Shown here piece by piece: positions 34,074 to 45,414 of a stretch of 64,000 bases of DNA. Each line of letters begins with the position of its first letter. The first letter of the stretch is position 1. The notes under the pieces are model-generated. The model was given only the letters and a program-made list of their open reading frames with translations, ran no database searches and was not told the DNA's origin. The stretch is from assembly GCA_014529385.2 (NCBI GenBank), contig CM043948.1, forward strand, positions 75,982,291 through 76,046,290, given 5' to 3'. A program made the position numbers and the translations under genes. This DNA comes from Adiantum capillus-veneris (lineage: Eukaryota > Streptophyta > Polypodiopsida > Polypodiales > Pteridaceae).

Positions 34074-34229
34074 TGAAAGGCCATAGGGAAGATAGACATG
34101 CTCATAACCACCCAACCTGCCTATATATAGGATCCTAGCCCTCTGTCTCTTAGCTACATATAGCCCCTGTACCACATGTGTATCCGAAGTTGACCCTTGG
34201 CCTTGACCCATCCTACCTTAGGCCTGACA
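34074..34229 (-). repeat. R1 5' LTR, block B (156 bp)
   Basis: Plus strand TGAAAGGCC to GGCCTGACA, with CTATATATAG as the TATA box. CAACC follows at 34230-34234, matching the left flank (36956-36960) of R1 copy C. Confidence 0.85.
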
Positions 34230-34868
34230 CAACCCATCCCAATCCACAATGGTAGAGTCATGTCGCTTCTATGTAAGGCCACCTACATCTCCTATACCCT
34301 TCGCCATCTCACATGCACACTCTACCACAAGCGCTCGATCTTCTCTTTTGCCAATTCTACCCTTCGTGCTCACACAACCTTTATCCCCATCTTCTCTCTC
34401 TACGACCTCGTTGCCCTCTTCTCCTCTACCAAATCTACTCAAGCCATCGTTATGGACTTCTTTACAGCTTGATCAACCTATTGTAGATCCTCTTGTGACA
34501 TTGCCTCTACTATGCAACACACAGCCTTCTCTTCTTTCTTATCCTGCATTGTTGTCCCTAACTAGTGGCCATAAAACATCTAAAACATTTAAGCGTAAAA
34601 TCAAAGAATTCGTATATTCAAAAATAACACAAATCAAAACTATCAATGTAACCAAACCAGAAGTAAAAATAAAAATTTCAGATGCTATATCACATCTCCT
34701 ACGTATATATGCCCTATGGATCAATAAAAATTGCAGATTCTATAGCACATCTCCTACATGTATATATACCCTATGATCTAGGACAGGTTATAGGCAATAA
34801 AAATTCTCTCCAACATTTCACCTACTTGCAAGATTTTGTTTTAAGACCTTCGATGTCTTGAAGGAGAA
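34230..34868 (+). mobile_element. Element E internal 3' part with Ser/Pro-rich ORF, block B
   Basis: An ORF on the + strand (34249-34776, 175 codons) starts MVESCRFYVRPPTSPIPFAI. It is rich in S, P, L and T, then turns lysine-rich (SKTFKRKIKEF...NVTKPEVKIKI). Related sequence lies at 36378-36810 and 47869-48418. In both, the TGG codon found here at 34453 is TGA, so only this copy is open throughout. No signal peptide, zinc finger or enzyme motif is visible. A 52 bp direct repeat lies near 34679-34780. The purine tract GAAGGAGAA leads into the LTR at 34869. I recognise no family. It could be an element protein or captured host sequence. Confidence 0.5.
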
Positions 34869-35121
34869 TGTTATAATTAAGAGTAAAACTACTAAGGTTT
34901 GAGGTTTAAGTGAAGGTTTTGACTCATGCGATGAGGCACAACCTATCACAAAAAGACACCTCATGAACATCTATAAAATGTATGAGTGTAACACTTGATC
35001 AAGGAATCAATGAATCAAATGATGTCTATGAGTATTCTCTCTCCTGGCACTATCTTTATCACATGATAATGATGATGATGTATTAAATAATATGTTAATC
35101 ATGTACTAAGCAATTTCAACA
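34869..35121 (+). repeat. Element E 3' LTR, block B (253 bp)
   Basis: TGTTATAATTAAGAG to CAATTTCAACA, preceded by a purine tract and holding a CTATAAAATG TATA box on the + strand. Related to 3980-4234 (opposite strand) and 48486-48778. The next bases (35122 on) are copia-2 gag, so E appears inserted in copia-2. The uninterrupted site is near 9155-9165. Confidence 0.7.
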
Positions 35122-35559
35122 ATAGCAATCCTTGCAGCAAGACCTGCAACATCCTCAACATCGTCTACATCCTCAAAACCAAGATGTACATCAATGCCCT
35201 GCACAATATTCCACACACGCTTTGACACAAGAACATGTTGCATCATGTAAGTCCACATAGGGTAATTGTCCCCATCCAATCCATCCTCAGCAGCAAACAT
35301 CTAAAACACATCTGTGTTTTTGTCGGGCATGGCAAATGCCTGCACTTCATGATGTGAAAATTGTCCAAAAAGAGGAGAAATGAAGCGGGAACAACACGTG
35401 CTACATAGCACAAACTAGAGAAGACTGTAAGGACCTGTCATGCAGAAAATGAAACTGACAAAAAATTTCCACAAAATAATAAAATAGCTTGCGCAGTACT
35501 GCCTGTAGTGGAAGCATGTGCGGGTTTAGTTCTATGCAAGTCCAGGTTTATCGTTTATA
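35122..35559 (-). pseudogene. Copia-2 Gag N-terminal fragment and leader, block B
   Basis: The frame 35106-35300 reads MFAAEDGLDGDNYPMWTYMMQHVLVSKRVWNIVQGID, the start of the UBN2-type Gag seen at 9280. It ends abruptly at the E LTR. The bases to the right match the copia-2 leader (9370-9560). Confidence 0.75.
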
Positions 35560-35911
35560 ACACCATGCAAAATGGCAATCCTTTCACATGTACGCGGACA
35601 GGCGACGTGGTTAGCCCAGGCCTCAAAAGGTGTTGGGCCATGAGCTCATGGGTTCCAACTTCTCAGCCATGCCGCCTTTTTTTTTGCCGGGGGGGGGGGG
35701 GGTCCGCCTCAGAATTCTTGCCAGTCCTCCGGCGCCGTCGATCTCCTTACCCGCCCACATGTGTGCCACGGTGTCACTTAGTGCCATGGACACTTGAGCA
35801 AGGAATTAATGATGTGTCTAATCATTCTCTCTCCTCAATCTATGTCTATCACATGATAATGATGATGATGTATTAAATAATGTCCTAATCATGTACTAAG
35901 CAATTTCAACA
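35560..35911. repeat. tRNA-like (SINE-type) repeat plus E LTR end, copy 2
   Basis: Matches 9560-9925: GACGTGGTTAGCCCAGGCC, GGTTCCAACTTCTC in the box B position (degraded), a G run (35689-35702), CCATGGACACTTGAGCAAGG, then the E LTR end to CAATTTCAACA. Confidence 0.55.
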
Positions 35912-36043
35912 TTCTCCCTCCTCAATTGCGCAACACTAGGTGTTCGTCTCTATAGGGAATTTGCTACACTACTCCCCATATGAGCCCGCCTTCCCACGGT
36001 CTTCTTCTCCAACATCGGCTCTATAGGGGCTGTGTCCCATCAC

Positions 36044-36113
<70 letters not shown>

Positions 36114-36203
36114 GAGAGGGATCATGCAACCATGCATGCAAAAGACATGCAAGGCTCCCTCCTCCTGCATGGCTCCTCCCTCCCCCCTGAGCTCTGATAC
36201 TAG
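35912..36203 (-). mobile_element. R1 leader fragment with (GA)n, extra copy
   Basis: Third copy of the R1 leader, joined at about 35950 to the copia-2-like flank. The GA microsatellite spans 36046-36119. The primer-site complement GAGCTCTGATACTA abuts the LTR at 36204. Confidence 0.75.
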
Positions 36204-36359
36204 TGAAAGGCCATAGGGAAGATAGACATGCTCATAACCACCCAACCTGCCTATATATAGGCCCCTGGCCCTCTGGCTCTTAGCTACATATAGCCCATGT
36301 ATCGCATGTGTATCCGAAGTTGACCCTTGCCCTTGACACATCCTACCTTAGTCTTGACA
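36204..36359 (-). repeat. R1 5' LTR, extra copy (156 bp)
   Basis: Same unit as 34074-34229. TAACC follows, one base different from the CAACC target duplication. Confidence 0.85.
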
Positions 36360-36810
36360 TAACCCATCCAATCCACAATGGTAGAGTCACGTCGCTTCTA
36401 TGTAAGGCCACCTACATCTCCTATACCCTTCGCCATCTCATTTGCACACTCTACCATGAGCGCTCCATCTGCTTCTTTACCAATTCTACCCTTCATGCTA
36501 ACACAACCTTTATCCCCATCTCCTCTCTCTACGACCTCATTGCCTTCTTCTCCTCTGCCATATCTACTCAAGCCATCGTTATGAACTTCTTTACAGCTTA
36601 ATCAACCTATTGCAGATCCTCTTGTGACATTGCCTCTCTTCTTTTTTATCCTGCGTTGCTGTCCCTAACTAGTATCCATAAAACATCTAAAACATTTAAG
36701 TGTAAAATTAAAGAATCCATATATTCAGAAATAATCCAAATCAAAACTATCAATGTAACCAAACCAAAAGTAAAAATAAAAATTACATATGCTATATCAC
36801 ATCTCCTATG
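36360..36810 (+). mobile_element. Element E internal fragment, extra copy
   Basis: Matches 34230-34700 and 47853-48310. The Ser/Pro-rich frame starts MVESRRFYVRPPTSP and stops at TGA 36582-36584. At about 36805 the sequence jumps, through CTCCTATGAGCCCC, to the part of E that lies on the other side of R1. This looks like a deletion at a short shared sequence (CCTATG). Confidence 0.6.
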
Positions 36811-36960
36811 AGCCCCTTGATCAAGATTGGTGACAAGACTACGATACCTCTAACATCCAATGGGCAATCACAAAATCCCAGGGGCAGGTCATGCAACCCA
36901 CCCTTAGAAAACACCAACCATTCATATCCATTCTCACTCTTCATAAAGGGCATCACAACC
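36811..36960 (+). mobile_element. Element E, flank left of R1 copy C
   Basis: Reverse complement of 3450-3607. CAACC at 36956-36960 is the R1 target duplication. Confidence 0.65.
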
Positions 36961-37116
36961 TGAAAAGCCATAAGGAAAATAGACATGCTCATAACCACCC
37001 AACTTGCCTTTATATAGCCCTCTGGCCCTCTGGCTCTTAGCCACATATAGCCCATGTACCGCATGTGTATCCAAAGTTGACCCTTGGCCTTGACCCATCC
37101 TACCTTAGGCCTGCCA
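36961..37116 (-). repeat. R1 3' LTR, copy C (156 bp)
   Basis: Plus strand TGAAAAGCC to CTGCCA. The TATA region reads CTTTATATAG. It is exactly as long as the other four R1 LTRs. Confidence 0.88.
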
Positions 37117-40100
37117 TTACTCCCCCCTTGGAGAAGCATTTATATCCTTGAAAACAAGAGTGGTGATACATTAATGTTTTCTAGAGTGGCATCCTTCATG
37201 GATTCAGCTGTATTGCTTGATCGAAACACGGTTCAGTAGGAGTTCAATGAAACCAAAAGTAACATCTTGATTTTCCACATTGTTGTCCATTTGCAATCAT
37301 CTTGTGTTACCCGATCCTATCCTACAGAGTGTGTAGACTCCATTTAGAATGCACATGAGCATGATAAACGAGTTATCACAACAAAGATGTACCCAAAAGA
37401 GTATCTCTTTTCACTTTCCATGAAAGTAACTTACTGACATAGCTCATCAGCCAAGATGAAGTCCTCGACTTGTTCTCAAATTTCATCAATAAACAACCCA
37501 CCATAACTAGTGTTCAAGGTTGAGAACCTGACTTAAACATGAAGAGACTACACCTAGTTACAAACATGCTTTAACTTATGGTAAGCAAACTCCAGGTAGA
37601 GCCATAAATGCTTTCTAATTGGATTTCTTGGTGCTAACATACACACTTCACATATCCTTTAGCACGCAATTACACTTTGTAATTTGCCTATGCCCTTGGA
37701 GACTGACAGTATCGAAATGTGTTTTCCCATAGTTTACAGACAGTCTTCCTAGATGACGGGTAAAGAGGGATCACAATGTCGGACAATATTGCCAAGGAAT
37801 CAACAATGACATTGTTAACCATCTTTGTTAAATTGAAAGATCCACAATAACCCAAACCGAGCCATGACCTCTATTAGTGATTAGTAGATCTAAATATAAT
37901 CTCATAGAGATACTGCACATAGAGTGCAAAATGCTTCATAACACTAATGTGATGAATATACATGCCGCTCCAAATCAGCCTTTGCTAAAAACTAGGGCCC
38001 AAAACACCTAGTGTGCATGCATTTAGGAAAAAAAATATCCAAACCTGTATATCCATGATCATCCTTGCCAGTAATGATGGAGAATGTGATGCTCCTAACA
38101 CACATTAAAGAGGAATGTAAATAGTTTTGAAAAGGAACTAAATCCTTTCTCCTGCAATCATTTGCAAGCCTTGCTAAAGCATTTGAACCATAATAGAAGG
38201 TGAAACGTTAATCACTTCTAAGTACAAACAATGAAACCTTTTCATTAACAACTCATAGCCTTGCTATATGCATATACAACCATGCATTAATGTTGTGTAG
38301 TAGCACTTGTACGTTTAACAATTCATTTTGAGTATTCGATAATTTTTGGCCACTAAAATTGTTCCTGATACGACGTGATGAAAAGGTCTTATAAATGGAT
38401 TTAACCAGCACCGAGGAGCTTTTTCTGGTGACATATAATTAGATTAGCATGTGCCATTGTCATTCCCAGAGACTCATATTCTCCACATGTGGCATATGTC
38501 TCAAGTAAGGATATCTGAAAAAAGAACATCCTTCAAGTATAAGATGTACTTGGGTGTGGAGGTAACTGTAAACACGCATGCGACTTGCGTGAGAGACCCT
38601 CATTTTTCATGTTGTACACTGGCTAAACCGAACTCCATGAGTTTCTAGACCATGTTGTATATCATATCACAACATGTGCCAAATCAAACCCTACAAGTGT
38701 GTCTATAACTGCAGAATGCATAAATTTATTATGGACACTACATTGCAAATTTCTTGGCTCAAATGTGACCTTGTCATCTCACTGACGAGGAAAAATGGAT
38801 AAAAACATATAAGTTTATGCATCCAACTTGAAAAAGTCAAGTAAAACATATGCAAAAATGGAAATGAACCAAACCATATGCGTACTTGGAGGTGGAACAG
38901 AGTGTTCACTTACCGGTAGTCAAAGGAACTTGCCCAAATTTCTCGCCTGCAAAGGCCTGGGAGCTCTATCTAAAAATTAGTGATGTGCAAGTAGTATGCA
39001 CATATAACCTTGGGTGTTGCCTTTGCAATCCAAACCCCTTGGTTAAAATCGACAATGTCAAACCACGTGGTTAGACTTTGTAGGAAAACTACTCAACTAG
39101 AAGCCAACAATATCTGAACTCACTTTGGAAGCTGAAATTATTCACTACCCTTGACAACTAATGGAATTATTTCCTTGAAAATGTAAGTGCAATGGTTCCA
39201 AGAATTGACCATCAACACTTAATAAGTAATTTAGTAATCACGAGCTAGGTCTTTTCCCAAAACTAATCTCATATAAACACTCTTAGTGCTAAAATGGAAG
39301 ATCCACTGAAGTTGGAAGCGTATTCACAACTAGATCCTTTTCGGACCCAAAAAAAATCCATAATCTTGGGTTTTATGAATAGCGTGCTTCGTGAAATGCT
39401 GGCATCATCTATACAGCTTGGTAGAGATAAGCTTTTACAAGTTTAAGACATTCAAAAACTCAACTTGATCTTCACATTTAAAGTGTGTAGCGCTAAAATA
39501 ATGCCCCAAAAATTGCTAATGTGAAGACTCTTACTTGTCCATTAAAATCGATGGGTACTCAACGAAATAGAACTGTTCGATCTTGAAAGCAATCACTGAT
39601 GGATTACAAACACATGGCTCTTACTAGTATGCCATGCATACATATTAAAAAATGGAATGATAAGCCCTTAGCTTCAATGACAGTCTCAATGTGAGCCACT
39701 GGTATACGCGCCGTGCACGATTACATTGGCATGGATACATCACAGTGCGTCGTTGCGTAAACTGTGAGCTTATATCCACATAGTGCCAGACATGTGTGCC
39801 ATTATCATTGATCTGAAGTCAATCGATAATACCTTGGCACATAAGAGAAGCCGTGCTTCACTTGAAGACAAGCAAAGCACTTTGCTTTGTACAATGGCTT
39901 CTTATGGAGTCTCCCCAAGAACTTTCCTTTGCACAACAAAGAGATCTTTTCCAAAATAAAAAGTAAAACATAGACAAAAACAAACATAACTTGAAATTGA
40001 CTACCCTTGTCGCCCACTTGTGGATAGGTTTTTGGTATTGCACTCGAATTCTACGATAAGCCATATATGCAAATAACTTGAGAGCAGTCGGATGTCCCAC

Positions 40101-41510
40101 ACATGCCTTCTTGGCTTGGTTTAATCCGATCTCTAGTGAGAAAACATGCAGACATGTTGCAAAGGCTCCCAAGTTCATATACTGATAGCATATTCCGCAT
40201 TGCAAAAATTGCTAGTCCGTATGTCTTAGAGTGAAGCCTTGATTCCTACAAGTCTATCACTAAGATGAGACAAAAGTGATACTAAATGCTCATAGAAAAT
40301 AGGTACGCTTGTTGACACACATGTGTCCAAGTAGAGAAGAATCAACCTTGTCAAAATTTTATAGCGAATCGGCCTTGCCAAATCGTGCAACGTATTGAGA
40401 ATCATGAGATTCCCAATACTAATAGAGATAGCATCTATAGACTATCTATCAAGAGTCAACTATTGGCAAACAGTATCGAGTGCCCTTGGCAATGAAAGTC
40501 ATAGCATCTCGTATGTGTGGTGATTGCATTGGATTAAGCTCATAGCTGTGGATGTCAATGTGTTTACCACTGCTTTGTATACTTATGTTGCCTACTCCCT
40601 GGCAAGCTACGATACCTTTGAAGTGATTATATATCTAATTGTAGAGTCGTGCTCATAAAAGCCTTGATTTTCCTCTTTTCTAGGTAGCACAAAGTTTTGT
40701 CCTTGCCTGACCGCATCAATGGTCAACAACTTGCATAGGAGCCATGCCCTAGAAAACTTGTTTGACATTTGATTGTAATGAATCATCTACCTTTCCAAAT
40801 ACCATTGCATTAACAGAAATAGGACTTGCCAATACTGCTATCATGTTACTTTACAAGCCACAAGGCTGGCTTCTACTTGCTTTAATTCAACTAGATAACT
40901 TAGAAAATGTTACCTTGATTCATGACCACTTTGGAGCAAGATTTTGTGCATATACTTGAATAATGTGTCAAACAAAACAAAAGGCACTACGTACCTTCTC
41001 AAGTACTCATGCCGAGTTGCCTTGCTCACTGTTTAAATCGTGTGTCCGTGGAAAACTCTCATCGTTGCCCTTGCAATTCCCATGGATTACATAGAAAAGC
41101 TTCATACCTCGTGATTGTCTGTCCGCACCATGCCTTTCCATGCATTAGTGTCACCTCTACTGTTGCAATCCTCGGGATCCCACCAAAGGGCCATGGCCGT
41201 CTAGAAATTTACAAACCCATGTTGAATAGGGAGTAATGCGTACAAGTCTCATATCATAGATTTGCAAAACAATTCCATTATCGACTTTCCATCACTGAAT
41301 TGAGATCCCAATGTTACGTATTCCCCGACAGTCCATCCTTTTCCAAATCTGCTGCTATGCCGATTCTGGCTGCTTATGGCACCTTGCCAGATTTACCCAG
41401 GTCACGGCACCTCTTGGCAATGCGTTTGTGACTCTTATGTGTGGCTTGGTGTGTTGTAAGCGAGTGGGAAAGGCCCCCTTGAAAGGGGACACCCAATTTA
41501 CCCAAGCCGC
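37117..41510 (-). mobile_element. R1 copy C internal region
   Basis: About 4.4 kb without a long reading frame. 37117-39880 corresponds to copy A and 37462-41510 to copy B. A region near 37360-37800 is the counterpart of the integrase-like fragments noted in copies A and D. The copia-1 target duplication GCCGC (41506-41510) marks the right end. Confidence 0.75.
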
Positions 41511-41650
41511 TATTGAGATGTAGAGAGAAAGGAGAGACGAGACAAGAGACACACCATGTACGCTCCCAAAGACTGATTCATATTGAGGACAAGATACAAA
41601 TATATAGGTGAGTCCAAGTTGAGTAGAGTGAGCCATATATAGTTCCAACA
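41511..41650 (-). repeat. Copia-1 3' LTR, block C (140 bp)
   Basis: Plus strand TATTGAGATG to GTTCCAACA. It shares with block B the altered first bases TA. The purine tract complement CCCCCACTC follows (41651-41659). Confidence 0.92.
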
Positions 41651-43721
41651 CCCCCACTCAAGCAAAGATCTCTAGCTTTAGATGAAAAAACCCTTGGGGA
41701 ATTCAAGGGAAAAACCCAAGCCCCTATACAATGTGAAAATATGAACCAGTGATGATGAGGTGAATGTGAATTGTGTATCCATGTACAAATATAAAAGTGA
41801 TTCAGAGATCACAGTGTGCAAGTGTGGATTGTGCATAGTGCATGATATCTATAAAATTAAAATGTCATATATACAAAGCTATCACAATAGCAAAGAAGCT
41901 AATCTAAAAAGAGTGAGGCCGAAGCAACTCCAAGCTTCGAGCGCAAGAGGATGAAATGTGACTCATTGAGGCCTTTGGTAAGAATGTCTGCAATCATTTG
42001 GTCACTTAGAGAATTTTCAACCATTATGGTGCCTTTACGTACTTCATACCTGACATAATGATAATGGATAGCAATGTGCTTTGACTTATTATGTTGAACA
42101 TAATCTTTTGCAAGACTAGCTAATAGCACTCTGGTTGTCGCACCACAAGGGTATAGTAGAAAGAGAAGAGTGACTAATATGAACGAGCATTTGTTGAAGC
42201 CAGATTAGCTCATGAACTGCAAGTCATATTGTGACTCAATCGTAGAAACTGAAACACATCGTTGTTTCGTGCTGGTCCAAGAAACAAGACAACCATTTAT
42301 AAAGGAGAAATTTCCACTAGTATATCGCATAGATAAATGTGATGGGCCTAGTCTGCATCTATGTAACCCAAAAGAGAAAGAGATTGCATAGAATCCGATG
42401 TCATTTTTTATCGATAGACCAAACCAAAATCTTTAGTGCCTTTTAAGTATTTCAATATATGCGTTGCTATAGACCAATGCTTAACAGAAGGACGTGCAAG
42501 ATGTTGTCTAAGATAATTAGCAACAAATAAAATATCAGAGCAAGTGTTCATACCAACAAACTGAAGACATCCAATCAAGTTAGCATAAGGTTGATTTGTG
42601 ACAAGTTGACCGCCACTCTCAGAAGTGTTCTTCGTAGAACGCACAAGACAAGGTATGTTGGCCGAATGTGCTGATTCCATACCAAATTTTTGCATAGTAT
42701 CTAGTCCAAGGAATAAAACACCTTTTGTGCGGTTTCTTTGCATCTGAATTCCAAGACACGAGCGAATATCTACTCGATCCACCATATCAAATGTAGAAGA
42801 CAATAACTTTTTCACTTGCTAAAGAAATCCCAAATCATTGGAAACAAAGATGGTATCATCCACATAAGGAGCAAGAATCACAAAAACTGCTACCTTGGCG
42901 CTTTATGTATAAGTTGGGGTCTGAAGAGCAAGAGATGAATCCTTTAGAGGTGAGAAAAAGATTAAATTTTGTATACCAGGCTCGTGAAGCTTGTTTGAGA
43001 CCATATAATGCCTTATGGAGTTGAGCAACAAGGCCTTCTTTACTTGGAATAACAAACCCTTCTGGCTGTTCCATATAAATTTCCTCTTCTAAGTCACCAT
43101 TAAGAAAATCAGTTCGTACATCCATTTGATGAGCTTCTAAATCAAATTGAATAGCAAATGCCAATAAAACTCGAACACTTGTAATGCGAACAACTAGTGA
43201 AAAGGTCTCTTGATAATCAACACCAGCTACTTGGGAGTAACCTTTTGCAATTGAACGTGCCTTGAACTTGTCAAAAGATCCATCTGCTTTTACCTTTGTC
43301 TTATACACCTACTTACACTTAATATCTCTACGACCAGCAGGTAGTTTAATTAGTATCCATGTACCTTTAGAGATAAGAGAATCGTACTCTGCTTACATAG
43401 TCTCTTCCCATTGATCCATTTGTGGTGAAGAGATAGCTTCATTTTAAGTAATGGGATCTTTAGAAGTAGAGAAATAATTATCAACAATATCGTCATTATA
43501 AACATGACATGAGCCATATTCAAAATCAATAGGCAGATCAACAAAAATATCAATATCATCATTGGCAACATTTTGAATGGATGGTTGTCAAGAGGAAAGC
43601 TGCTCTTAGGAAGAGTTTCATCAAATGGAAAATCCTGAAGCAATGATTTAGTATCATCAAAATTATCCATGGACCATGGGCCTCCTAGAAGCTGCTCGTT
43701 AAAAGTAGCATCACGATTCAC
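41651..43721 (-). pseudogene. Copia-1 reverse transcriptase and RNase H, block C
   Basis: Reading - strand: the acidic linker (43350-43721), KVKADGSFDKFKARSIAKGYSQ and GVDYQETFSLVVRITSVRVLLA, QMDVRTDFLNGDLEEEIYMEQP (with the catalytic D), YGLKQASRAWY (all 42856-43308). Then the PYVDDTIFVSNDLG active site (about 42815-42870, in a shifted frame), and MLKKLLSS-like thumb and NQPYANLIGCLQFVG (42408-42815). RNase H end: KHIAIHYHYVRYEVRKG and MIADILTKGL (41899-42129). Better preserved than block B but still with at least three breaks. Confidence 0.88.
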
Positions 43722-45414
43722 AATTACTTTCTTGGAGGAAAGGTCATAGAATTTGTAGCCTTTGGAAGTGTCAGAATATCCAATAGAATAACTTTAAGGT
43801 CAGGAGCATCAAGATTTGTTCGTGTTTCTTTGGGAACACGAATATAAGCAATACATCCAAAGAATAAAAATGAGATACCGAAGGAATGTCAACTGTCCAT
43901 GTTGTGATGGGTATCTTACCAGAGGGTGCAGTAGTAGGAAGATGATTCTGAATAAATAGTATTGTCAAAAGCTTCAGCCCAGAAAACACGCGATAACCCA
44001 TAATAAATCAGCATACATCTTACAACATTGAGAATAGTGCGATTCTTTCATTCAACAACGCCGTTCTGTTGAGGTTAATATGGAATAGTTTTTTCATGAA
44101 TTTCACTATCAGCACAGTAACTCACAAACTCTCGAGAAACATATTCGCCTCCATTATCCATTAGGAGAAACTTGGACTCAATTTTGGGCCCTGTAAGAAA
44201 TGCCAACTCAGCATAGAGAGGGATAATTATGAAAAATACAAAAGTTTTTTTTTGGAATTCTATTTCTTATAGTACATACGTAAAAGTTTGCTGAATCACT
44301 TAAATGCATGCTCGTACAAAATGCTTTTCGAGAGAGCCCAACTTAAGTGTACACAAAAATCTAGGTCTGTGAATCTTAATGAGTGATGTGATGTGCGATG
44401 AGAGAAAACACATAAGATTTGTTTTCAAAATGCAAAAAAAGTACCAGGGATGCATCCGGAACGTCAGATTTCAGTGTTTTAAAGAGCTATCCTAAGGTTT
44501 TTGGACGTTTCGGATGCATCCGTGGGCTTAAAAAATGCTATATCTTAATCCTAGGGCCTCATGATGTCAGAACCAAGCGAATAGAGGTCCCAGAGACTCT
44601 CAAGGCCCTCTATTCGCTTGGTTCTGACTCCTTCATAGTCTTAAATAGTACCTATCAATCACTATCAAGTACGATCTGTTCGAATTTAAATTATGAGTAC
44701 TTCATAAAAAGGTGATTGATACTTGTGCGAGATGCACAAGTACAAGTACTTCATTTTATAGGATAGCAACAGCGGTCATAAAAAGGAGTTCGACGCTTGT
44801 GCAAGATGTCATTATCAAGCGCCTTACTTTTCTGATGATAGTGACAATTTCACCAAAATGGTTTTCATGGACATTTTCAAAATGAGAAAAAAGGTTTTCT
44901 CAACGTAACGTTAGCCTTCTTCCTATTGGCTAAGGAGCATTCTCTCACTAGAGCTAAAAGGCCCGAAAATGAGTCCATTTCTTTCCTAATGCACTACGAA
45001 ACTTCTTGAGGCGACGACCAATTTGAAGTTCCGCAGCCTTATGAAATTGTTTGAAAACAGATAAGGCCTCATATTTTTGTCTAAGTAGAAATACACTCGT
45101 ATACCATGAGAAATCACCAATGAAGGTAATAAAATAGCAATATTGTGATCTTGAAGAAGGTAGAGGTCCACATATATCAGTATGAACAAGATCCAATATA
45201 TCACGAGAATGAGCCATATTTGAGACAGGAAAGAGTTTACAATTATGTTTTCCAAGACCACAAAACTCACAAATTTCCATCTAGGGATGAGCTTTAAGAT
45301 CCATACCATGAACAAGATCACGACGTTGAAGATCAAGGAGTTTTGAGAAACCAGCATGAACAAATCGGTGATGCCATACTTTGTAATCATGATCACCTCG
45401 AGCAGTGACAACAT
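43722..45414 (-). pseudogene. Copia-1 integrase, block C, interrupted by an inverted-repeat element
   Basis: The N-terminal zinc region is near 45281-45400 (WHHRFVHAGFSKLLDLQRRD, then MEICEFCGLGKHNC). The core starts DLVHTDICGPLPSSRSQYCY (about 45150-45220, first catalytic D) and continues to 44991. After the 831 bp insert it resumes at 44159 with the ESRE-type AEYVSREFVSYCADSE region, then QQNGV and KNRT pieces (about 44040-44080). Several frameshifts. Confidence 0.82.
44160..44990. mobile_element. 831 bp terminal-inverted-repeat (fold-back) element
   Basis: Present in block C copia-1 and absent at the matching point of block B (about 21187). The ends are imperfect inverted repeats of about 31 bases (ATTAGGAGAAACTTGGACTC at left; complement of GAGTCCATTTCTTTCCTAAT at right). 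Inside are two more hairpins: GGATGCATCCGGAACGTC (44448-44465) with 44504-44521, and an exact 22 bp pair at 44566-44587 and 44607-44628. No transposase is encoded, so it is a non-autonomous DNA element. The target duplication is unclear, so I do not assign a superfamily. Confidence 0.8.

Noticed and set aside
33826-34086. Open frames with Glu-Arg or Ser-Leu repeats (also at 35980-36341 and 47372-47834)
   Set aside because: They are translations of (GA)n or (CT)n microsatellites in the R1 leader.
44419-44715. 98-codon open frame inside the inverted-repeat element
   Set aside because: It runs across two hairpins and has no transposase motif. The frame is likely chance.
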